Part shown: positions 17,822 to 27,460 of the stretch, in pieces
Numbering within the stretch: position 1 is the stretch's first letter
Layout: every line of letters starts with the position of its first letter
Assembly: GCA_018266795.1 (NCBI GenBank)
Contig: JAFDZV010000033.1
Span: 62,001 to 126,000 of the forward strand
From: Bacteroidota bacterium
GTDB taxonomy: Bacteria; Bacteroidota; Ignavibacteria; OLB7
Direction: 5' to 3'
Length of the DNA stretch: 64,000 nucleotides
Made by a program: the position numbers and the translations under genes
Notes under the pieces: generated by a model
What the model was told of the DNA's origin: nothing
Databases searched by the model: none
Seen by the model: only the letters and a program-made list of their open reading frames with translations

Positions 17822-19306
17822 ATGCGTACCTCTCTCAATCTCCGCTCGCTTCTGCATGCGGCGGCCGCATCAGGCCTTCTGGCCGGACTGTTCCTTTCAG
17901 GCTGCAAGAGCGATCCCACCGGGCCTCCGCCCGTTGTGATTCCCGGGCCGACGGAGACGATCATATACTCCAAGCATATCCAGCCGATCTTCAGCAACAG
18001 CTGCGGCGGCACCGGCTGCCATCTGAACAACGACAACATCAACGGTGTTCGGTTGGATTCATGGGAGCATCTGATGGCGGGTGCGGCGGATTACGGCGCG
18101 GAGATCGTTCCCTACTCCGTTGCAAAGAGCCATCTGTTCCAGCATATCAACAGCGACACTACGCTCTCGCCGGTCGTGGAGCCGATTCAACGAATGCCGC
18201 TGGCGCGCAGTCCGCTTCCTCAGGAACAGGTGGATGCAATCCGCCGTTGGATTGCCGAGGGGGCGAAGAACGACAACGGCGAGGTTGCCCTTGGTGCCGC
18301 GGACCGTCCGCGAGTCTACGTGGCGGCTCAGGCGGACGATGCGGTGACGGTGATTGATCAGGCCACGCAGCTCGTTGCGCGCTACATTCCGGTTGGAAGC
18401 ATCACCGGCGGAGCCCCGGAATCGCCGCACAACCTGGTGCTTTCCCCCGATGGAAACTATCTCTACGTCAACCTGATCGTTGCCGGGATGGTGGAGAAGT
18501 ACGATGCCCACACGTTCGCCAAGCTGGGCTCCGTGCGCGTCGGGCTCTCTCCTGCCCAGATCGCCATCACACACGATGGCTCCACGCTCTATGTTTCCAA
18601 CTTCGACCAGACGCTTGCGCAGACCTTCGTGATGCGGCTGAACGCGGCAACGCTGACGGTTACCGACACGATCTTCGATGTGGGCCTGGCTCCGCATGGC
18701 GTAACGCTGAGCCCGGACGAGAAGTTCCTCTACACGACGAACGCTCTCGGGGATGATATCAGCGAGATCGATCTCTCCACGCTGCAGGTGAAGCGCCACT
18801 TCCTTGCCACGCCGGATTCCCCGCTGCCGCCCAGCACGAAGCCGCTGCTGCAACCCTATCAGAGCGTGATATCGCACGACGGTCGCTACCTCTTCTTCTC
18901 CTGCCGTGTTCACTCGCAGGTTCGTGTGGTGGATCTCACGACGGGGCGCGTGATCGACAGTATCGCCGTCGGCACAACGCCGCTGGTGTTGAACATGACG
19001 CCGGACGGCCGCGAGATCTGGGTTCCGAACCAGGCCGCAGCCTCGCTTACCGTGATCGACGTTGCCTCGCGCAGCGTCGTGGCAACCATCACGGATCTCA
19101 AGCAGCAGCCGCATGCGGTCGCGTTCTCCGCCGACGGCAAGACGGCATTTCTGAGTTGCGAGAATCAGAACGGCAATCAGCACCATGCAACCATCGGCAG
19201 TTCGCTTGCGCCCGGGTTGGTTTATGTGATCGACGTTGCAACGCGCCGCGTGATCCGCTTCATGGAGGTTGGTTCCTTTGCCGCCGGCATAGCCGTTGCG
19301 GGATAA
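17822..19306 (+). CDS. Lipoprotein with cytochrome-like domain and YVTN beta-propeller
   Basis: The protein has 494 aa from the ATG at 17822, which places a lipobox (LAGLFLSGC) at residue ~25; the frame is open to 17774. Residues ~45-155 resemble the planctomycete-cytochrome-like domain: an HIQPIFSNSC start, then CGGTGCH (spacing CX4CH instead of CX2CH), LDSWEHLMAGA, RMPL and IRRWIAEGAKN. The rest is a beta-propeller of YVTN type, with repeats such as PRVYVAAQADDAVTVID, SPDGNYLYVNLI, THDGSTLYVSN and SPDEKFLYTTN. It is probably an envelope-anchored electron-transfer or scaffold protein. Whether heme binds is uncertain. The LVIVD T9SS protein gene follows after 110 bases and may be co-transcribed. 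Confidence 0.82.
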   Translation: MRTSLNLRSLLHAAAASGLLAGLFLSGCKSDPTGPPPVVIPGPTETIIYSKHIQPIFSNSCGGTGCHLNNDNINGVRLDSWEHLMAGAADYGAEIVPYSVAKSHLFQHINSDTTLSPVVEPIQRMPLARSPLPQEQVDAIRRWIAEGAKNDNGEVALGAADRPRVYVAAQADDAVTVIDQATQLVARYIPVGSITGGAPESPHNLVLSPDGNYLYVNLIVAGMVEKYDAHTFAKLGSVRVGLSPAQIAITHDGSTLYVSNFDQTLAQTFVMRLNAATLTVTDTIFDVGLAPHGVTLSPDEKFLYTTNALGDDISEIDLSTLQVKRHFLATPDSPLPPSTKPLLQPYQSVISHDGRYLFFSCRVHSQVRVVDLTTGRVIDSIAVGTTPLVLNMTPDGREIWVPNQAAASLTVIDVASRSVVATITDLKQQPHAVAFSADGKTAFLSCENQNGNQHHATIGSSLAPGLVYVIDVATRRVIRFMEVGSFAAGIAVAG

Positions 19307-19415
19307 CGATCGCGACGCCGGGTTGGAGTGCGATCCCGGAACATCACCCTGGAGATACCATCAATGCCCGCCGGTATCGGCTGGCGCTCTATCACGGTTT
19401 CCATCGAACTATCCG

Positions 19416-21818
19416 ATGAAGAGATTCCTTCTTGCATATATGCTGCTGCTGGCCGCAGTGGCCGCGGCATCGGCGCAGAGCAATACGTCGATGAACATGA
19501 CGCTGTTCGACAGCCTCAATCCCGTTCGAACGGATAGTCTTGGCCCGAACTCCGCGCTGTGGGGATATGTTGCGCCGGACGGACGGGAGTATGCGCTGGT
19601 AGGGACGCAGATCGGCACGTCGATCATCGACGTCACCGAGAAGCCGATCCATCAGGTGGCGTTCATTCCCGGACCGAAGAGCATCTGGCGTGAGATGAAG
19701 GTGTACAAGAACTACGCCTACATCATCACCGAATCCGCGGATCCGGGGAAGGGTCTGCAGATTGTGGATCTCTCCGCGCTGCCGGCGAGCGCAACGCTGG
19801 TGCGGACGGACTCCACGGTCTTCAATCGTGCGCACACGGTGTTCATCAACGGCCACCGTCTGTATGCGATGGGAACCCAGGCGGAGGCGGGGGCCAACGG
19901 CGGCGCGATCATCTTCGACCTCGAACCCGATCCTCTTCATCCGCAGCGCATCGGGCAGGTGAGCCCGTACTACTACCACGATGCGTTCGAGCGGAACGAT
20001 ACGCTGCTCGGCGCGGCGATCTACGGGCAGGGCTGCGACATCTACGATATCCACGACCTGGCGAATCCGAAGCACCTGGCCACGATTCAATATCCGTACA
20101 GCGGCACGCACAATGCGGAGATCACGAGCGACGGCGGCTACGTTGTTACGAGCGACGAGATCGGCAATACGCCGAAGACGATGAAGGTGTGGGACATCCA
20201 CGATCTGAACAACATCACCAAGGTGGCGGAGTACACACCGAACCCGGTGGATATCGTTCACAACGTTCACGTGCGCGGACGTTACATCATTGCCGCGTGG
20301 TACACGGCCGGAGTGCGGATCATCGACATGATCGATCCCGTGCATCCGCGCGAGGTGGGTTTCTACGACACCTACCCCGGCCCGTCCGATGGATACAACG
20401 GCGTGTGGGAGGCGTACGGCTTCTTCCCCTCCGGCAAGGTGATCGCCGGCGACCGGCAGACGGGGCTCTATGTGCTGGAGTTCAACAAGACCACGGCGGG
20501 CTCCATCTCCGGCGTTGTTCGCAACCGGGCCACGGGCGATCCGCTGCCGAACGCAACGATCGCGATTCCCGAAACCGGCGAGACGATCACGGCCGGACCG
20601 GCGGGTGAATACTATGTGGGCGGGCCGAACGGCGCGGCCCGTACGCTGCAGGTGAAGCGGTTCGGCTATGGCGATACCACGGAGGCCTTGACGCTCAACG
20701 GCGATGAGAAGCGCGACATCCAGCTGGATCCATTGCAGTTCATCTCCGCAACCGTGACGGCGCACGACCGGCAGGGGGGAGAGATACGTGACTTCGCGTA
20801 CGCAGTGGAACCGTACGTCCACTCTGCCACAGCTCCGGGAGCAGCCGGCACGCTATCGCTTCCGCACGACTCGCTCTACACGCTGGTGATCGCCAAGTGG
20901 GGATATGGCACCGAGCGCGTTCCGGTGCGCCTTACACAGAACAATCAGCAGGTGGATGTGGTACTGCGCCGGCACTATCAGGATGACGCAACGCTGGATC
21001 TGGGATGGAGCTATGCGGATCCCGGCGACAACGCGTCAACAGGTCGCTGGGTGCGGATGATCCCGTATCTGGCATTCCCCGGTTCCGACTGGATCTTCCC
21101 GAAGTCCGAGCCCACCAACGGCCCGGATGGCTACGTGTTCCAGACCGGCGCCCCGTTTCACGACGCTCCGGCCCAGGAGAGCGATGTCAACGGCGGCGTT
21201 ACCACCCTTACCTCGCCGCCGATGGACCTGCGTGGATATCCCCATCCCATCCTGGACTTCGACTACTGGTCCGTGTACTACAAGTCGGATTCCGTCCGCG
21301 ACACCTTCCTGGTGCAGGTCTCCAACGACAACGGTGCAAGCTGGAAGACCGCCTTCAAGGATGTCGAGGGGCGCGCCGGCTGGAAGCACTGGGTGTTCGG
21401 CTTTGCGGACGTTGTTCCGATTACCGATTCGATGCGCGTTCGCTTTCGTACCAGTGATATCCTCAGCAAGGCATACGTGATGGCGGGGATGGACAACTTC
21501 GAGGTGAACGGCGGCGGCGAGCTGGGCGTGCCGGCCGCGCCCGGTGATGGCGGCGGTTCCTGTTCGTTGGCGTTCGCGCCGAATCCGGTTCGCAGCACCG
21601 GAACGGTTACAGTGCGGATGGAGCAGGCGCTTCGCTCCATTCACCTGACACTGGTCGACGTGCTGGGGCGTGAGGTGGAGACGTTGCACGATGGGCCGCT
21701 CGATGCCGGCGAACATCGGTACAACATCGGCGGGGCTCTGCCGGCAGGGAGTTATTTCGTTCGCGCCATCGGCTCTGACGGCAGGGATGCCACGCTGGGC
21801 TTCGTAGTGGCTCGTTGA
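19416..21818 (+). CDS. Choice-of-anchor B (LVIVD repeat) T9SS-secreted protein
   Basis: The protein has 800 aa. The ATG at 19416 gives a signal peptide (KRFLLAYMLLLAAVAAASAQ). Residues ~30-350 form LVIVD-type propeller repeats (IGTSIIDVTEKPIHQVAFI, GLQIVDLSALPAS, GVRIIDMIDPVHPREVGFYDT). Residues ~360-430 look like a carboxypeptidase-regulatory-like domain (GVVRNRATGDPLPNATIAI). Residues ~540-700 include an immune-inhibitor-A/MAM-like module (LDFDYWSVYYKSDS, QVSNDNGASWKT). The last ~80 form a T9SS type-A sorting domain (TLVDVLGREVETLHDG, LPAGSYFVRAI, GFVVAR). It should be a cell-surface or extracellular adhesion or binding protein. The gene ends at a bidirectional terminator. Confidence 0.87.
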   Translation: MKRFLLAYMLLLAAVAAASAQSNTSMNMTLFDSLNPVRTDSLGPNSALWGYVAPDGREYALVGTQIGTSIIDVTEKPIHQVAFIPGPKSIWREMKVYKNYAYIITESADPGKGLQIVDLSALPASATLVRTDSTVFNRAHTVFINGHRLYAMGTQAEAGANGGAIIFDLEPDPLHPQRIGQVSPYYYHDAFERNDTLLGAAIYGQGCDIYDIHDLANPKHLATIQYPYSGTHNAEITSDGGYVVTSDEIGNTPKTMKVWDIHDLNNITKVAEYTPNPVDIVHNVHVRGRYIIAAWYTAGVRIIDMIDPVHPREVGFYDTYPGPSDGYNGVWEAYGFFPSGKVIAGDRQTGLYVLEFNKTTAGSISGVVRNRATGDPLPNATIAIPETGETITAGPAGEYYVGGPNGAARTLQVKRFGYGDTTEALTLNGDEKRDIQLDPLQFISATVTAHDRQGGEIRDFAYAVEPYVHSATAPGAAGTLSLPHDSLYTLVIAKWGYGTERVPVRLTQNNQQVDVVLRRHYQDDATLDLGWSYADPGDNASTGRWVRMIPYLAFPGSDWIFPKSEPTNGPDGYVFQTGAPFHDAPAQESDVNGGVTTLTSPPMDLRGYPHPILDFDYWSVYYKSDSVRDTFLVQVSNDNGASWKTAFKDVEGRAGWKHWVFGFADVVPITDSMRVRFRTSDILSKAYVMAGMDNFEVNGGGELGVPAAPGDGGGSCSLAFAPNPVRSTGTVTVRMEQALRSIHLTLVDVLGREVETLHDGPLDAGEHRYNIGGALPAGSYFVRAIGSDGRDATLGFVVAR

Positions 21819-21859
21819 GGCCGCCCGGCATAACGTACCCAGTGCACATGCATCAAACG

Positions 21860-21889
21860 AAGAAGCCGCACCAGGTTGTGCGGCTTCTT
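21860..21889. terminator. Bidirectional rho-independent terminator
   Basis: A 12-bp perfect stem (AAGAAGCCGCAC / GTGCGGCTTCTT) with a six-base loop is followed by TGCTTTC. The A/T-rich stem base serves as a U-run on both strands. It lies between the converging LVIVD and peptidylprolyl isomerase genes. Confidence 0.9.
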
Positions 21890-21924
21890 TGCTTTCGTGC
21901 CTTCGACGGCAGTTCGTTTCGCGA

Positions 21925-24102
21925 TCAGTGCTGCCCGGCGGTGCCCGAGGAATCGCCCGGAGTTGCGCCCGGGCGCAGGTCCTCCACAACGGCATAGTCG
22001 CGCGCCTTCTGCAGCATCGTGCTCAGCAGCTCGCGCCGGTATCGTTCGCGGTAGTCGGCCGCGAACGCCGTGCGGTCGCGTTCGTAGTCGCCGGCGGTTG
22101 GCGCCTTCTGCCGCTGGATCACGCGGAGGAAATAGTAGGCATGCGTTCCCCGTACCGGGCCGGAGACGCCGCCGTCCGGGGTTTTCTCCACGAGGGAGTC
22201 GAGGATGGTCGCTGCCTCGTCCGGCGGCGATTGCAGCGGCTGGTTCTGGATCATGAACGACTCGGCGTTCGGTGCGGACCAGCGTATGACGCCAACCGTC
22301 ATCTCCGGCGTAAGCGTGTCGCGCAGGTGCAACATGATCGGCTTCAGATAATCCAGTTGCTTCGCGCGGCGCACGTGCGTGTAGACAAAGTTATCGCGAA
22401 TCTTCTCGTACGGTGCAACGCCGGTTGGATAGGAGTAGAGGATCTTCGCAATCATTATGCGATCGTACGGAAGCGTGATCACCGCGATATCGCCCGTCTG
22501 TCCGTTGAACGCGAAGTTGGCGGGCGAGAGGGCGTCGCCGTACACGTTCAGGCGCCGGAGCATCGACGTGTCCGTTACGGAGCGGGGATACTTCGCCTTC
22601 AGCGCGTAGAACATCGAATCGTTTGCGGTATGGTTCTGCACCGCGCGGGCGAACGCTGCAGCATCGGAGCGCGCCTCGTTCATCGCCTCGTGCGATGCGC
22701 CAAACGGGAAACGAAGTTCGCGTATCCGATATCCCGTGGTCACCTTGTCGTTCACCCATATCAGGTGATAGCCGAAACGTGTGCGCACCGGCCCCACGAC
22801 CTGGTTCAGCGGGGCGCCGAACGCGGCACTGTCGAACTGTGCCACGGAGCCGCCGCGTCTGAAGTAGCCGAGATCTCCACCGTCCTTTGCCGTGCCGTCC
22901 TCGCTGTAGTAGTGCACTGCCTGAAGGAAGACATCCTCGCTCACGATCTTCTCCTTGAGCGCGTTCATCAGGGCGACGATGGAATGCTCCTGCGCCGTGT
23001 CCCCCTCCTGCACCTTCATCAACACGTGGCGTGCGCGGAGAATCGTATCCTTCAGCGACACGGTGTCATCGATGAAGAGCACGATGTTCTCCTGATCCAC
23101 TACATAGGGCCCGATCATCTCCCCAGGCTTTGCGTGGCGCAGGGCATCGCGCGCAATGGCCGGCACCTGCAAAAGCGAGACAGGCTGCGCGGGGAAACGG
23201 TTGGGGGGCATTCCCTTGAGGAGTGTACTCACGATCTGCGACCGCTCGCTCGCTGGGGCGTTCATCACCGTTGAGCGAACATCGGCGATCTTCTGCTTCA
23301 ACTCCGCGCTGTCCTTCGCCAGCGGAACCACGGGAAGAATGATTGCAGCAACCTGGCGCGCGCTTGCGAAGCGGTAATCCTCCTGATGGGAATCGTACCA
23401 CTCGCGCGCCTCCGGCTCGGCGACATGAACCAGCGAGTCCGGCACGGTGGAATGCAGTACGCGAATGAAGGAGCCGGTGAACCGGGTGTTCTCCGCGAAG
23501 TAGCGAGCCCTGATCATTGCCTCGGTGAGCGGCTTCTCCTTCAGAAGCACATCCATCAACCGGCTGCGTAGCATCTGCGCCTGGGTATAATCGATCACCT
23601 TGCTGAGATCGGACTTCCACTGCGCCACCATTGCATCGCGCGGCATCGTGGGGTTGACGAGCTGGGCGATCCTCTCCGGATGAACTACCACTTCCCGGTA
23701 GACATCCTCATGAAATGTTCCGGAGCCGTCAACGAACGGAGCCTTGATGAAGTCCGGCGGATCGTTCAGAAGGCTGCGGCGGGCATCTTCGCGCGATACG
23801 TTGATGTTGCGCCGCGCCCCCTCCTGCCGGACCAGTTCATCGTCGATGAGCTGCAGGACCAGTGAGTCCTCGGTGGCCTGGTTCATCACGGTATCCATCC
23901 CGAGGCGACGCTGGTAACTGAGCTGATCGTGATACCAGTTGGCATACAGGTACCAGGGGACGCCGTGGCCGTTCACGGTTACAACGGCGCGTTCGTTCTC
24001 CGGCGGTTTCCCCTTGGGTGCGTGCCCCTTCTGTCCCCAGGCGGGGAGGGCAACCGTGAACATGATGAGGAGCGCGAGAACGATGGAGGAACGTCGATTC
24101 AT
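21925..24102 (-). CDS. Periplasmic peptidylprolyl isomerase / SurA-like chaperone
   Basis: The protein has 725 aa with a signal peptide (RRSSIVLALLIMFTVALPAWGQ). A helical N-terminal SurA-like region contains DELVRQEGARRNINVS. A parvulin (PpiC) domain spans roughly residues 330-450, with ARHVLMKVQEG, YYSEDGTAKDGGDLGYFRRG and FGAPLNQVVGPVRTRFGYHLIWV. A second, degenerate parvulin-like region follows. It should help fold outer-membrane and secreted proteins in the periplasm, which fits the many exported proteins nearby. It is longer than E. coli SurA (428 aa). The start ATG is clear. The transglycosylase gene lies upstream on the same strand, 294 bases away. Confidence 0.9.
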   Translation of the reverse strand: MNRRSSIVLALLIMFTVALPAWGQKGHAPKGKPPENERAVVTVNGHGVPWYLYANWYHDQLSYQRRLGMDTVMNQATEDSLVLQLIDDELVRQEGARRNINVSREDARRSLLNDPPDFIKAPFVDGSGTFHEDVYREVVVHPERIAQLVNPTMPRDAMVAQWKSDLSKVIDYTQAQMLRSRLMDVLLKEKPLTEAMIRARYFAENTRFTGSFIRVLHSTVPDSLVHVAEPEAREWYDSHQEDYRFASARQVAAIILPVVPLAKDSAELKQKIADVRSTVMNAPASERSQIVSTLLKGMPPNRFPAQPVSLLQVPAIARDALRHAKPGEMIGPYVVDQENIVLFIDDTVSLKDTILRARHVLMKVQEGDTAQEHSIVALMNALKEKIVSEDVFLQAVHYYSEDGTAKDGGDLGYFRRGGSVAQFDSAAFGAPLNQVVGPVRTRFGYHLIWVNDKVTTGYRIRELRFPFGASHEAMNEARSDAAAFARAVQNHTANDSMFYALKAKYPRSVTDTSMLRRLNVYGDALSPANFAFNGQTGDIAVITLPYDRIMIAKILYSYPTGVAPYEKIRDNFVYTHVRRAKQLDYLKPIMLHLRDTLTPEMTVGVIRWSAPNAESFMIQNQPLQSPPDEAATILDSLVEKTPDGGVSGPVRGTHAYYFLRVIQRQKAPTAGDYERDRTAFAADYRERYRRELLSTMLQKARDYAVVEDLRPGATPGDSSGTAGQH

Positions 24103-24396
24103 AGAGCGTAGTCCGATTCCGGAATATGGCCGGAGTGCGGGCGATTGTCGGCATCGGGCCGTGACACGGCACGGTATGCGTTACCACAAAGAGCGGAAAC
24201 ATACCTCCGGTGAATGTCTCGGGGAAAGGGAAAAACAGGGCCGTAAACGGAACGGCTGGCGCGCCGCACCGGAATGGGTGCACGCGGCCAGCTCGTGTGA
24301 GTGGGAGCCGGATTCGGCGGCCCGCCAGAAGTTCCTGCCAAATCCCGGTGGCAACAACCTGCTGGCCGGCCTTGCGGCGACTATGGATAGGTACTC

Positions 24397-25584
24397 TTAC
24401 AGATTCGGGCGAACCAGTTTTGCTACCGGCGCAAACGTGCCTGCGGCCTTTTCCTTGTAGCGCGCAATGATCCGGCGAACGTAGTCGCGCGTTTCAGCAA
24501 ACGGCGGAATGCCGCGATACTTCTCCACGTTGCCGGGGCCGGCGTTGTATCCGGCCAGCGCGAACTCCACATTCCCCTTGAACCGGCTCAGGAGCATCTT
24601 GAGATAGCGCACGCCCCCTTCGATTGCCTGATGCGGATCGTTCGGGTTGGTGACGCCAAGCATCTCTGCCGTTCCCGGAATCATCTGCGCAAGCCCCATT
24701 GCGCTATCCACCGACATGGCATTGGGATCGAAGTTGGATTCCTGCTGAAGCAGCGCCGCCACCAGATGCGGATCGATCTGGTACTTCATGCTGACCCGCT
24801 GGATCAGATCGCGGAACGGAACCTTCCAGGTCATCTCCACCACGGCATCCGGTCCCTCCGCGATCAGCTCGCCGCGCGGCCGGAACGCACGCTCCTGAAC
24901 TTCAACACTGGTCTTGCTCAGCAGGCTGCTCTTCCTGCTGCCACGCTTTCCCTCGACGGTTGTCGAAGGAGTCCAGATCATCACCGTCACCAGCGCATTG
25001 CCAACCTGCTTCACGGCGCGTGCCACCGTCAGGGTCGCCCCCGGGTTCTCACTCAGGACAGTCCGATGCACCTTGAAGTCGAAGCCGTATTCGCGCCGGT
25101 ACCACTCCACGAGCGATGCAACGGAGGAATCCGAGCGATAGAGCCGCGACAGCGTTGCCGAGGGAACGCCCGGCATTGTTCCCGAGCCTGCTTCCGCACG
25201 GGTCTTCAAGTGAAAGGGGGGCGCAATGATGGCAGGACGGTTGGGAGTGGAGAGTATGCGCAGATATTCCGTCTGCGGGTAGAAGTCGAGGTAGGCGTCG
25301 GCTACCTGGCCCATCGTGCCGCGCTCCTGTGTCAGCGCGCTGTTGTACCGCCGCATCTCGGAGAGTGCGCTGTAGGCAACCTTCGAAGCGTGCTCCACCG
25401 AGCCGCGCGAGAGTGACGAATACTCGGCCGCGCTTTTCTCGCTGAAGAGGGGGGCTTCATCCATACACGGAACCGACACGCCAGGCGTCTGGGCGATCGC
25501 ATTCCGCGCAAGCAGAACCGCCGCTGCCAGGGCGATTCCCAGTTGGAGATAATGTTTCGTAGTACGTGTCAAGGCATTCAACAT
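24397..25584 (-). CDS. Lytic murein transglycosylase (SLT domain)
   Basis: The protein has 395 aa from the ATG at 25584, which gives an N-terminal signal (YLQLGIALAAAVLLARNAIAQ). The frame is open to 25785. The C-terminal SLT domain (residues ~265-385) shows QQESNFDPNAMS with the catalytic Glu, then GLAQMIPGTAEMLG, DPHQAIEGGVRYL and LAGYNAGPGNVEKY. It cleaves the glycan strand of peptidoglycan to 1,6-anhydro products in the periplasm. The ~240-residue N-terminal part carries a segment with VPSATLSRLYRSDSSVASLVEWYRREYGF and may be a targeting or regulatory domain. Confidence 0.92.
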   Translation of the reverse strand: MLNALTRTTKHYLQLGIALAAAVLLARNAIAQTPGVSVPCMDEAPLFSEKSAAEYSSLSRGSVEHASKVAYSALSEMRRYNSALTQERGTMGQVADAYLDFYPQTEYLRILSTPNRPAIIAPPFHLKTRAEAGSGTMPGVPSATLSRLYRSDSSVASLVEWYRREYGFDFKVHRTVLSENPGATLTVARAVKQVGNALVTVMIWTPSTTVEGKRGSRKSSLLSKTSVEVQERAFRPRGELIAEGPDAVVEMTWKVPFRDLIQRVSMKYQIDPHLVAALLQQESNFDPNAMSVDSAMGLAQMIPGTAEMLGVTNPNDPHQAIEGGVRYLKMLLSRFKGNVEFALAGYNAGPGNVEKYRGIPPFAETRDYVRRIIARYKEKAAGTFAPVAKLVRPNL

Positions 25585-25918
25585 TGGTCGCGACAGAGCA
25601 GACCCCGGGGTCAGGGCCGGCCATGGAACATCGAGATTACGAAGGGGCGGACTTCCGTCAAAGGACAAAACGGTCAAGGTTCGTTCATACTGCCCGATCG
25701 GATCCGGGCGTTGGATGAACAATACCACCGAATCCCTGAGATGGTTACAACGCTTCGACGTTTGATACGGTTCGCTGACGTTCACTCATCCGAGGGCAGG
25801 CTCTGTATCTTCAGGTCTGCGGCTCCCTGCGAAGCGGGGCGTTGTCTCTTCGCGAAAATGCCGCTCGGGGTTCGCCGGCCGCTGTATCTTGGCATCAACT
25901 TCATATTATGGTGTTTCC
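25585..25918. other. Divergent intergenic region, 334 bases
   Basis: This lies between the lytic transglycosylase (minus) and the small gene at 25919 (plus), so it should hold both promoters. The sequence CTGTATCTT appears twice, at about 25802 and at 25882, the second as TGTATCTTGG 36 bases before the start at 25919. The same TGTATCTTGG lies upstream of the aldehyde dehydrogenase gene. It differs by one base from the Bacteroidetes -7 element TANNTTTG. Confidence 0.4.
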
Positions 25919-26224
25919 ATGAACACTTCCGACTGGATTGACCTCCTGAGAGACGATGAATCCCTGACCGCGGAGCTGCCCGACGACGTGGCTGCCCGCA
26001 TTCTGGCCTGGGGCGAACGGCGACTTGCGGCCTGCGCGAACGAGGAGGCTGCTAGTGTTGTCTTTGCGGAGATTCGTGCGGTTGCACGTGCTGCCGGTCG
26101 GGGGGAGGCAGTTGATGGCCTGATCGCCGGCCGTGACCCGGATCACGGAGGCTCCGCGGAGGAACCCGGGAAGCGCGCCGGGGGATCCGCGCACTCCGAT
26201 TCAACCGAAGGTGAGAAGGAATGA
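25919..26224 (+). CDS. Small hypothetical protein translationally coupled to a PLD-like lipoprotein
   Basis: I do not recognise this 101-aa protein. The first ~65 residues are acidic and helical (NTSDWIDLLRDDESLTAELPDDVAARILAWGE), and the last ~35 are low-complexity and charged (PDHGGSAEEPGKRAGGSAHSD). It has no signal peptide. Its stop overlaps the start of the next gene (ATGA), so the two are translationally coupled. The codon bias looks native. Confidence 0.7.
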   Translation: MNTSDWIDLLRDDESLTAELPDDVAARILAWGERRLAACANEEAASVVFAEIRAVARAAGRGEAVDGLIAGRDPDHGGSAEEPGKRAGGSAHSDSTEGEKE

Positions 26225-27444
26225 ACCACGAATTGTCGGAACGCTCGAACGGCCAACCACCTCCGCTCTCCACGGCCCGGCGAGCCGGGGCGCTGATCGT
26301 GATGCTGACGATTGCAGCCTCCCTTTCATGCTGCCAATCGGAGAAACCGCCCCGCGAGAACGGGCGCACCGGACGAAAGGAGGGACGCGAGGCGCCGGGA
26401 TCCGGCTCAGCAGCGGACACGGTGCCGGCTGCCGGCGCCGCGAACGGGGACATCTCCGTGTTCTTCAGCAATGCGTACGCCAACAACCCGAAGGTTGGGG
26501 AGAACGATCCGAACAACATCGATCGTCACCTTGCGGATGTTATCTCCCACGCGCACCGCACGGTGGATTGTGCCTTCTTCGAGTTGAAGTGCGAGCGGAT
26601 TGCTGCGGCTCTGATCGCAGCCAAGGAGCGAGGGGTGCGTGTTCGCCTGGTGGCCGATTCCGATTTCCGGGACGATGCCGAGATGCAGGAGGTGCTGGCC
26701 GCACGGATTCCGGTTGTGTTCGACGAGCGAAGCGCGTTCATGCACGACAAGTTCGTCATCGCCGACGCAGCACTTGTCTGGACAGGTTCCTACAATGCCA
26801 CGGACAATTGTTCCTACCGGAACAACAACAACGCATTGCTTCTCCGTTCCGCGGAGCTTGCCGAAAACTACACTGCGGAGTTCGAGGAGATGTTCAACGA
26901 CGGCAAGTTCGGCCCGCGATCGCCGTCGGCCACGCCGCATTCGTTCGTGAAGCTCGGCGACGCCGATATCTACAACTATTTCGGGCCGGAGGATGAGCCG
27001 CAGCCCAAGATCCTCCGCTTTCTGAAGGCGGCGAAGAAGAGCGTACACTTCCTTGCCTTCAGTTTCACCGATCAGGAGATCGGCTCCGTGCTGGTGGACC
27101 GGCATCAGAACGGCGTTCAGGTTGAGGGGGTGGTGGAGCGGCGAAACGCCGATGCGCGCGGCGCGCAGATGGGACCGCTCATGGCCGCGGGCATCCCGGT
27201 TCTGCAGGACGGCAACACCTACGTGATGCATCACAAGGTGTTCGTGATCGACGGCATGTGGACCATCACCGGGAGCTACAACTTCACATCCTCCGGTGCG
27301 AACCAGAACGACGAGAATGTTCTGGTGATTCGTAGTCCCGCCGTGGCGCGTGCATTCGAGGGGGAGTACCAGCGCATCAAGCGCATGGCGCAGCAAAGTC
27401 CTGCGGTGCATGTGAATGCGCAGGCGGGTGCAACCAATCAGTAG
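26221..27444 (+). CDS. Phospholipase D-like lipoprotein with two HKD motifs
   Basis: The protein has 407 aa. A lipoprotein signal ends at SLSCC (residues ~35-38), followed by a charged linker. Two PLD half-domains each carry the HxKx4D motif: HDKFVIAD (H175, K177, D182) with GSYNATDN, and HHKVFVID (H337, K339, D344) with GSYNFTSSGANQNDEN. This is the layout of the PLDc_2 / DUF1669-like group, which includes the Nuc-type endonucleases and cardiolipin synthases. It should act in the periplasm or at the outer membrane on DNA or phospholipid; motifs cannot separate the two. It is coupled to the small gene before it, and CrtA-like follows after 16 bases. Confidence 0.87.
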   Translation: MNHELSERSNGQPPPLSTARRAGALIVMLTIAASLSCCQSEKPPRENGRTGRKEGREAPGSGSAADTVPAAGAANGDISVFFSNAYANNPKVGENDPNNIDRHLADVISHAHRTVDCAFFELKCERIAAALIAAKERGVRVRLVADSDFRDDAEMQEVLAARIPVVFDERSAFMHDKFVIADAALVWTGSYNATDNCSYRNNNNALLLRSAELAENYTAEFEEMFNDGKFGPRSPSATPHSFVKLGDADIYNYFGPEDEPQPKILRFLKAAKKSVHFLAFSFTDQEIGSVLVDRHQNGVQVEGVVERRNADARGAQMGPLMAAGIPVLQDGNTYVMHHKVFVIDGMWTITGSYNFTSSGANQNDENVLVIRSPAVARAFEGEYQRIKRMAQQSPAVHVNAQAGATNQ

Positions 27445-27460
27445 TGCTGCCGTTTGCCAC

